Assembly (NCBI GenBank): GCA_030144725.1
Contig: JASKMD010000012.1
Coordinates: forward strand, 2,161,649 to 2,225,648
DNA: 64,000 nucleotides
Origin: Haematococcus lacustris
Taxonomy: Eukaryota; Chlorophyta; Chlorophyceae; Chlamydomonadales; Haematococcaceae
Reading direction: 5' to 3'
The position numbers were made by a program, and so were the translations under genes. The notes beneath the pieces are model-generated. The model searched no databases, was not told where the DNA came from, and worked only from the letters and a program-made list of their open reading frames with translations. Shown in pieces: positions 57,201 through 64,000 of the stretch. How positions within the stretch are numbered: the stretch's first letter is position 1; every line of letters begins with the position of its first letter.

Positions 57201-60200
57201 TGCTGCACACCTGTATCCTAATGATGGCTGGAGACATGACAGCGACTGACAGCTGAGACAGCTGGGCCAGATCCAGCCCAGGCCAGATCATCAGCACAGC
57301 ACAGCACAGCCATTCATTGCACCTTGTTGGACCTTGTTAGACCTTGTTGGACCCTGACCTTAAGCTTGCCTGGCCCTGACCCTGGCCCTGGCCCTGGCCC
57401 CCCTCCCGGCCACAGGTGATGAACCCCCCTAAGGCCGCCCCTCCTGCACCCACTGCAGCTGCCAAGGCCACCTCCCCAGCCCCTGCTGCCACCAAGCCCC
57501 TCTTTGGCTTCTTTGGGGACGCAAAGGTAGGCCGGCTGGCAGGAAGAGGAGGCTGCAGGGGTGGGAGGGGGGCCATGACAAGGGTTCATTGGGTTCATTG
57601 GGTTCATTGGGGTGGGATTAAAGAAAGAAAGGTGAAAGAGTGATTAAAGAAAGAAAGGTTAAAGAAAGAAAGGAAGAAAGAAAGACAGACTACGCCCTGG
57701 CCGAGGGCGTGACCCTACTGAGGGGGACTGTGACCCTACTGGGGGGAAGGAGGAACACCGAAGAAAGAAAGGGGCGTGAGTTAGGGAAGTTGGCGCCTCG
57801 GGCCTGGCGCTCACCTTGCCTATCCACCATTCACAAGTAGTTGTCTTATGTCGCTAGGTAGGATTGAACCCCGGTACCAACTACCAACCACCCCGCATCA
57901 ACTGAGCCACCCGATGCATGACGGGGCGCGATGGGGTGGGATGGGATATGATGCTGTGGCCGTGGGCAGATGGGGAAGAGAGGGTCAGTGGGAGCAGGGA
58001 GTGGGTGTTGAAGGGAGTGTGGTGTAGAGGTGGGGAGAGTGAGCTGAAAATGGCATGGCGTAGAATGGCAGGTCAAAGGTCGCTTTTCATGGCTCGATGC
58101 GCAATAGGCACAATGCACGACCGGCGCGATGCACAACAACGCAATTTGCAGCCTGGCCATTTCAGGAATATACCATTTCATATTGGAGCGCTGGACATAA
58201 CGATGAAGCCAAGCCAGCGTTTTGAGCCCTGGCCGTGGACCTTGCCTGCAGTCCAGTGCCCTTGACCCGCCCGCCCGCCCGCGGCTATTGAGACTGTATA
58301 GCGACAGGTGTCTAGCGCAGGTGTCGGTCGCACCCTTGGTGACTGCAAATTGAGGCATTTACAGCCACAGGCGCCATGTCTGAACAGTACTCTACTACTC
58401 TGTGGTCAACGTCTGTCAAATGGCTTCGGCAAGAACCATGACATCAACAAATGAATCAAGTCCTACCAATCGCATACATGCTCATCCGCTGGAGACTACA
58501 GATCCCCTACGACCCACATAAACTGCCTGCTGTGGCTTCTCAGTGGCACTGTTCAACTGTGGCTTTCCATGTTGGAGCGCTGGACAAAGCGCTGAAGTCA
58601 AGCCAGCGTTTTGAGCCCTGGTCGTGGTCCTTGCCTGCAGTCCAGTGCCCCGGCCAGTGAGGAGCAGGAGGAGGAGGAGGAGGCGGCGGCCCCTGTGCCC
58701 CGCCTGGCCTCCCCTCCCCCCCGGTCAGCCAGCCCCCCCGCCTTCTCCCTTGGCCGCCTGTTCGGCAGCCAGGAGCCTGAGCAGCAGCCGGCAGAGCAGG
58801 TAGGTAGGCGGCAGCACCCGGGCCTGTGTGCCCCTCACCCTCCGCCCCCTCCCACCCTGCTGTCCCCTGGCTGTGCAGCAGACTACCCAGCGCTGTGTCC
58901 ACAGCCGGTGACCACCAGCACCACCATGGCGGCACCCTGTGCACGCATCATTTCAATGCATGCGGCCTCACACAGGGCTTGGCTGCTTGCCTGCTGCTCA
59001 CTGTGTGCGTCAACTGTGCCCTCGGCCCCCCTGCCGTCACCCCCCCTGCTGTCACCCCCCCTGCCCTCCTTCTCCTACCCTCACCCCCCTGCCCTCACCC
59101 CCCTGCCCTCATCTCTTGCAGGAGACTGCAAAGGCAGTCGCCCCAGCCCCTGCCGCCATCTCTGCTCCCGCCCCCGCCCCAGCCAAGCCGGCTAAGGCCG
59201 CTCCTCCCCCCCCAGCAGCCGCAGCTCCTCCCCCCCCTGTTCCTACAGCAGAGCAGGCCAAGGCAGTGCCTAAACAGGCCAAGGCAGCAGCCAAGGTGGA
59301 GCAGCCAGCGCCTGCCCCTGCTGAAGAGAAAGAAGCGCAGGAGGAGCAGGTGGAGGTGAAGGGGTGATTGGAGGAGGGGAGGGCTGCGCATCACCGCATC
59401 AGCCCTGCCTATCTTGAACACCACTCTTGTCACTCCTTGCGCTTCCCCAGCCTATCTTGTCAAATGCAATCTTTATTGCCTGCCTGTCTTGTCAACTCCC
59501 CCTCTTCTCATCACAAAGGACTGATTGACCTGCTCTGAAGTAGCCTTGCTAATGCTTGGCTGCAGTTGCACGGGCGCGCCTTGCAAATGCCTGACTTTGC
59601 ATCCTATTTTGTTTGTTGCCAAACCTGGACTGGTGTCGCCTAATTTGGACTGGTGTTGCCTAACTTGGACTGGTGTTGCCAAACTGATCCACCTGGCAGG
59701 CAGGGCCGCCTGGCGGCTTTTTGGCCAAGCTGTTTGGCTGGGGCCAGGCTGTGGACGCCAACCCTGAGGCCCCCGCCACGCCCCCTGCACTAGCCCAGGC
59801 AGCAGCGGCTGCCAAGCCTGTTGTGTCAGCAGCGGCTCAGGCGGTGAAGGAGGCCCCTAAGGCAGCAGTGGCAGCAGCGGCACAAGCAGCGAGCCCTAAG
59901 GCGGCAGCGCCAGCCGCCACTGCACCGTCGGCGCCCACCATCAAACCCGTGACTCGCTCCCCTGTGAGTGTGACATGGTGTGACACCAGGTCCAGGGGTG
60001 TGATTTTGAAGTTTGTATTGACGCTTCAAGGTGAATGGGAGGGAGGTTGGCATCATTTTGTTCCAAGCTTGCATATCAGTGCTGCAAGGGCGAAGGGAGG
60101 ATGGGCCCGGTCTAATGGATGTTGTTGCTGCTATGTGTCGTTGTTGCCAAACGCTGTTGCTGCTGGCTGTGGCGTGATGCCAGCTGTTTCAGGGGCTGTG

Positions 60201-60784
60201 TGCGACCATTGGGCATGCAGGAACCGGCTGAGCCACCTGAGCTTGTGGAGCAGCGCGCACTGAGCGCCTTGGCGCAAGAGAGGCAGGCCAAGGCGGATGC
60301 AGTCGCGAAGGCGCGCGCGAGTGTGGAGGCGGAGGAGCTGAAGGCGCTGAAGGCCGCAAATGTGGCATTGGCCAAGCTTACTGCTCCCTCTCGTACTGAT
60401 CAAGTGTCCGTGCCCAAGCCCAAGAGTGTCGAGCCGGCATCGGAACCCAAGCCAGCTGTGCCAGTGCCTGCCAAGCCAGCTGCGCCTGTGGCCGCCAAGC
60501 CAACTGCGCCTGTAGCCGCCAAGCCAGCTGCGCCCGTGGCTGCTAAGCCGGTTGCGCCGGTGGCTTCCAAATCAGCTGCGCCCGTTGCGCAGGACGATGC
60601 CGAAGCGAGGAAGAAAGAGGCGCAGCAATGGATCGCCGCTTGGAAGGCAAAGAAGGCCGCCCCAGTCACCAAGGCTGCACCGAGCAAGAAGTCTGGCGAC
60701 TACGATGCTGAAGCGGCTGCAGCGGCACAAAAAGAGGCAAAGGCATGGATTGATGCGTGGAAGGCAAAGCGATCAAAGGCATGA
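51220..60784 (+). CDS. TIC62: TIC62-like chloroplast NAD(P)-binding protein with long Ala/Pro/Lys-rich tail
   Basis: Sixteen phase-consistent exons (51220-51247, 51354-51541, 51952-52185, 52594-52746, 53680-53791, 54058-54155, 54728-54781, 54906-54998, 55448-55591, 56385-56480, 56656-56760, 57416-57526, 58641-58799, 59122-59349, 59700-59963, 60221-60784) give about 876 residues. After a transit-peptide-like start comes an atypical short-chain dehydrogenase fold: KTIFVAGATGRLGARVV (the GxxGxxG dinucleotide site), VVCAVGAP, FVLVTSLGTEK, then WPASILNLFWGVLLWKR and YTIVRPGGMERPTD, which are diagnostic for TIC62. A coiled coil (exons 9-11) and a disordered tail follow, with three LFG-type motifs (KPLFGFFG, GRLFGSQ, AKLFGWG) and a final duplicated block around WIxAWKAK. 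TIC62 links the inner-envelope translocon to ferredoxin-NADP reductase in plants. The first exon is the least certain part. Confidence 0.9.
51736..51922 (+). repeat. (CCCTGG)n array, about 31 copies, TIC62 intron 2
   Basis: A pure hexanucleotide array lies about 30 bases upstream of the exon 3 acceptor (CATGCAG before ATCTTTGTGGC). Confidence 0.95.
53346..53636 (+). repeat. (GGTGAT)n higher-order repeat, TIC62 intron 4
   Basis: GGTGAT runs are separated by a recurring GATGCCAGTGGTGGTG block, which gives a second, longer period of unequal length. Confidence 0.9.
54346..54486 (+). repeat. GGGCAAGGCAGGGA-type minisatellite, TIC62 intron 6
   Basis: Degenerate 15-bp G-rich units (AGGGGCAAGGCAGGG) lie in the intron before exon 7. 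Confidence 0.85.
55029..55108 (+). repeat. Short (GGGGCA)n array, TIC62 intron 8
   Basis: About 13 copies of the same hexamer that fills methyltransferase intron 3, in the same orientation relative to transcription. Confidence 0.95.
56155..56379 (+). repeat. (CCCA)n array, about 56 copies, TIC62 intron 9
   Basis: A pure tetranucleotide array ends at the acceptor ACTGCAG, so it replaces the usual polypyrimidine tract before exon 10 (EAEVRAKF). Confidence 0.97.
57610..57930 (-). mobile_element. SINE-like element with Pol III A/B boxes and CTTT-rich tail, TIC62 intron 12
   Basis: On the minus strand TGGCTCAGTTG (A box) is followed within about 45 bases by GGTTCAATCC (B box), matching internal tRNA-type promoters. 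The tRNA stems do not fold, so this is not a functional tRNA. Downstream on the same strand lies a pyrimidine-rich tail of CTTT/TTCTTTAA units (57690-57610). This is the layout of a tRNA-derived SINE, inserted opposite to TIC62 transcription. Boundaries are approximate. Confidence 0.45.
58183..58261 (+). repeat. 79-bp direct repeat, copy 1 (decoy splice acceptor)
   Basis: It shares about 90% of bases with 58572-58650, 389 bp downstream. It includes TTGCCTGCAG followed by TCCAGTGCCC, which is the acceptor and first ten bases of TIC62 exon 13. Confidence 0.9.
58572..58650 (+). repeat. 79-bp direct repeat, copy 2 (contains the exon 13 acceptor)
   Basis: The real exon 13 of TIC62 begins at 58641 inside this copy. 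Using the copy-1 acceptor would give SSA and then diverge, so copy 2 is the functional site by protein logic. Confidence 0.9.
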
Positions 60785-61195
60785 AGCATTCAAACTTGAG
60801 CAAGTACGGGTTTGTAGGGACGGGGGCGCGGGCGGATTTGATGCAATTCATCACGGAGGCTGAAGCGGAGGTTGTGCGGGTCAAACACGATGTGTGCGGT
60901 TGTTGCGAGGAACTTGCTGGCTGTGAGATGTGGTACAAAAATGCCGTGGTCTTGGCAATGGAACTGTTCAGAGATTCATCGGGCTGTTGGCCATCATTAG
61001 AATAGAAATATCGTTATCTGTACATCGTAAAATTATATGTTATGGTCATAAATTCTTGCACCTACGCAGCACAGCGCCCTCCGGGACCTTGATGACCTGG
61101 CGGACAAGCACAATCAACAGTTTGATAGGCCACTTTGACAGGCCAAGACACAATGCGAGGACACATACAGTGCGGAGACACACAAGGCGGGCGCG
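60785..61195. other. TIC62 3' region
   Basis: AT-richer sequence around 61000-61050 is probably 3' UTR or spacer. No TGTAA was found close to the stop. No gene was recognised. Confidence 0.35.
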
Positions 61196-61749
61196 ACCTT
61201 TCACCTTACGTCTTTTGTTACTCCAGCCATCCCGACGCTCCTGTCGTTGCTTGCCTTGAGGGGTACGGGACGCTGCGATGGAACCAACAGGAGCGACGGG
61301 CTATTACCCAGCCAATGCGGGGCCTGATGTGGTGCCCAGTAGTGCCCCCCCGCAAGCCCCCTCAGGCCCCACGCAGCAGCCAGGCAGCAACACCGGCAGC
61401 AGTCTCCGAGCCAGGGCCCAACACTCCCCCGTCAGATAAGCGCAGCAAGCGCACCAAGGTTGAGCAGGCAGCTGAGCCCACCGGTGGCACAGGCAAGGGC
61501 AAGGGCAAGGGCAAGGCTGCCAAGCGCAAGCCAGCACCACAGCCAGGCAGGTGGATGGACAGGGACTGCAATGCAGCACTGAACATGCAGCGCATTGGGG
61601 AGAGTAGGTGGCGGTCGCCGGAGCTGTGCTACTGACCAGACCGGGGTGCTCTGCCCGCCAAGGGCAAGGAGTACTCTGGCCTAGGCTACAAGCGGGTGCG
61701 AGACAAGCCACCCAAGGCCTAGCAGCAGCAGTCTGTTGTGGCACAGTAG
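61196..61749 (+). pseudogene. TnpB/Fanzor-like RuvC nuclease remnant C (C-terminal part)
   Basis: One frame runs WNQQERRAITQPMRGLMWCP, a Pro/Lys-rich linker (KGKGKGKAAKRK), GRWMDRDCNAALNMQRIGES, then RSPELCY. A TGA at 61633-61635 stands where sister copies carry Trp. The frame then continues PAKGKEYSGLGYKRVRDKPPKA to a TAG at 61720-61722 and a final TAG at about 61747. DRDCNAALN is RuvC-III-like, and the QRIGES block ties this to remnant A. No upstream catalytic motifs are visible and there are at least two nonsense changes, so it is a dead C-terminal fragment. Confidence 0.6.
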
Positions 61750-62150
61750 TGTGTGCCCCCCCATCTAAGCTGTTATCAGCTTACATTAGCGCATGTTTTG
61801 TCATGCCAACTCTACACAATAGCCATCAGGGGTCAGGCAATGATGTAGGTGGTAGGCACTCATGCACCATGTCCATGTGCACTGGGTATGCTCCACACAA
61901 CCCAATAACACCACTTGAGTCGGGCTACTAATGCCCACTAGTAGTCCCGCTAGTGGTCCCTATTGGTAACTACTGGTCCTGCTAAAATGGAGGCCCTAGT
62001 GAGGGACAAGGGGGCTGCAACGCGGCCTAGGCAATTTGAATGCAAGATATATATAAGACATGTCAAGATACAATCTCTTGGACGACTTCACGGCGATCTA
62101 TGCTAAGCGATTAGCCTTTGGACTCGTCTTGCCTACTTGCATTACCTGAG
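61750..62150. promoter_or_regulatory. Promoter region of the cyclophilin-40 gene
   Basis: ATATATATAAG at about 62047-62057 is a good TATA-box candidate, about 95 bases before the ATG at 62151. No other feature was recognised in the spacer, apart from short TACTGGTCC-like repeats near 61945-61980. Confidence 0.4.
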
Positions 62151-63474
62151 ATGAGGGACACGAGCAATCCCATCGTGTACTTCGACATCAGTATAGGCGG
62201 CGAACCAGGTACAACGCAATGGCACGTGGTGCTAGCGTTTGTACAGGCATTGCGATGCGGGGTACCGATATGAGAAGTCTCGCGAACATGCACTGCGGAC
62301 GCAGCTGGCCGCATTGTCATGGAGCTGTACAAGGACCTGGTTCCAAGGACTGCGGAAAACTTCCGGCAAGTGGACCTCTTCTGCCTGCTGCAGTGACACT
62401 GCTCCTGGGAGCCTGGCCCTGGCCCTGGCAAGGACCTGGGATGCCTGACACTGACACTGACACTGACACTGACACTGACACTGACACTGAGACTGGCACT
62501 GGCACTGGCACTGGCACTGGCACTGGCACTGATCCTGACACCCTTGTCTTCTGCTGGGCTGCTGTCAGGTGGAATGCTACAGCACGCTCCACCCTCTATC
62601 AGTTCCACCACCCTAAACAGCATTGCATGATACAGAAATGCCACGCCTGATGTCCATGCATTGCTTTGGCCTGAACTATGTGTAGCTCACCTGCACAGTT
62701 GCACCCCAGAGGCAGTTCTGCAGGCTTGGTATGCTGATCATGAAAGGCGCTCCCACTGAGTCCCTGCTGAGTTGGTGACTGCACTGTAGGCAGCTATGCA
62801 CCGGCTCTGCTGGGGTGGGCCAGACCACTGGCGTGCCCCTGCACTACAAGGGCAGCACCTTCCACAGGTGCATCAAGGTGTGTCTGGCTGCCCTGTGGTG
62901 CCTATTGCTTGTGGTGGTAGCTGTGTGCGAGTTTTCGACCCAGCCCAGACATCAGCTGACTGCCCCCCATGCCCTCCCTGCATGTCCATGAGGTCCATGG
63001 CTAGATAGCATGCATGCTCCACTCCTTGATCCATGTCGCCGGCTTACATTTTTGAATATCATAGGGAGTCACATGACATGACATGGCATGAGCAGGCACA
63101 TGAGGCCCCAGGGAAACCATGGACCTTGAACAGGCCTTATTATCAGTAAGCGGCAATGCCTGGGCCCCCTGTGACATCCCTGCTGCTGCCTTTGCCGCTG
63201 CAGGACTTCATGATCCAGGTGAGGAGGGCCTGGAGTGAGGGGTGTGGTGCCCTGTCTGGGCGGCAGGGCCACGCAGCCGCACAGCAGCAGCCCCACAGCC
63301 CCCCCTTGTGCACCAGTAGCGCCAGCAGCGGCAGGAGAGTAGCAGCAGGGGGCGCTGTCACACGACAGCAGCGCAAGAATTAGCTCAGGCACCAGAGCAC
63401 AGCCAGTGCGGCATGAGCTATGGGCAACCAGGAGTGGCCATTAAAGTGCAGCATTGGCATTTGCAGTGCAGCAG

Positions 63475-63534
<60 letters not shown>

Positions 63535-64000
63535 CCCTCCATGCTGCCACCCTGTGCGTCGCTGGCTGGCTGCCCGCTTGCCCTTGCATGTGTCTGCCTC
63601 AGGGCGGGGACTTCACCAATCACAACGGGACAGGTGCGCTGCGCTGCTGGTGCGCAGCTGAAGCATAGCTGCGGCCAGCAACCAGCCGTGGCAGCAGCCT
63701 CAGTGTGCAGCAAACATGCCCTAACCAACCAGCCAAGTTTCCCTAACCAACCAAGCTTCCCTAACCAACCAACCAACCTTCCCTAACCGACCAGCCAAGC
63801 TTCCCCAGTCAGCTGTAGCCGTTGAGAGGCACTGCACTCGATCAGCATGGCGTTCATCTGCACATAATTACCCTACTAATAGGTAGGAGCTGCGTTGTCT
63901 GTAATCCGAACTGTGTACCTGAGACAAGCAGCCGGTACCAATACCTAATTTCCTACCCCCACCCCCTTGCGAGGGTCAGGCGATAGATGTTCGCATGAAA
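62151..64000 (+). CDS. CYN40: Cyclophilin-40-type peptidyl-prolyl isomerase, 5' part (runs off the window)
   Basis: Five exons are visible: 62151-62208, 62305-62365, 62790-62877, 63204-63218 and 63603-63633; the rest lies beyond 64000. They read [77 protein letters not shown]. This is the N-terminal half of a cyclophilin fold, with the Arg and Phe of the active site in FHRCIKDFMIQGGD. The insertion before the [10 protein letters not shown] block is typical of CYP40/SQUINT proteins, which carry C-terminal TPRs that bind Hsp90; the TPR part is not in view, so the CYP40 call is by similarity. Intron 2 uses a GC donor at 62366. Exon 4 is only 15 bases. Confidence 0.88.
62449..62531 (+). repeat. 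(CACTGA/CACTGG)n array, cyclophilin intron 2
   Basis: Roughly eight CACTGA-type units are followed by several CACTGG units. The switch between the two variants is sharp. Confidence 0.9.
63476..63535 (+). repeat. (GGCA)n array, cyclophilin intron 4
   Basis: About 15 copies of GGCA, the same tetramer as in the deubiquitinase intron 2. Confidence 0.95.

Noticed and set aside
57850..57930. tRNA gene on the minus strand
   Set aside because: A and B boxes match but acceptor, D and T stems do not pair; listed as SINE-like instead.

Overview
This window looks like nuclear DNA of a chlorophycean green alga, most likely Chlamydomonadales and of a Haematococcus-like type (inferred). The evidence is GC-rich sequence, short exons split by many GT-AG and a few GC-AG introns, introns filled with simple repeats, TGTAA-type poly(A) signals, and nuclear genes for chloroplast proteins: PsaF, the one-helix protein OHP2 and TIC62. 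All gene models here were assembled by hand from splice-site phase and protein-family conservation; none has transcript support.

Layout. 1-10427: two head-to-tail copies of a LINE retrotransposon on the minus strand, separated by a 500-base assembly gap. 10662-12063: a perfect 701-bp tandem duplication. 12064-15183: low-complexity sequence ending in a decayed DDE-transposase-like gene. 17612-18846: PSAF. 20304-35699: a very long gene in 27 phase-compatible exons. It starts with a complete DNA cytosine-5 methyltransferase and continues into a PWWP module, a CXXC-like cysteine cluster, a Tudor-like module and a Gln-rich tail. Two inverted copies of a roughly 400-bp repeat lie in its introns. 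35940-37110: ribosomal protein eL20 (L18a). 37909-39046: a decayed TnpB/Fanzor-like gene. 39979-44193 (minus): a USP12/USP46-type deubiquitinase with a 1-kb, 19-bp minisatellite in its last intron. 44890-46006: OHP2, head to head with the deubiquitinase. 46582-49429: a candidate DNA element with 20-bp terminal inverted repeats. 49983-50751: a second Fanzor-like remnant. 51220-60784: TIC62 in 16 exons. 61196-61749: a third Fanzor-like remnant. 62151 onward: the 5' half of a cyclophilin-40 gene that runs off the window.

How the parts relate. PSAF, OHP2 and TIC62 act in the chloroplast (photosystem I, pigment-protein assembly, inner-envelope/thylakoid redox) but are not an operon; each has its own strand and spacing. 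The methyltransferase/reader gene is an epigenetic writer in a neighbourhood rich in transposon debris. The points most worth a second look are the writer-reader fusion, the inverted repeats flanking its exons 12-21, and the three RuvC-III-bearing TnpB/Fanzor-like remnants.
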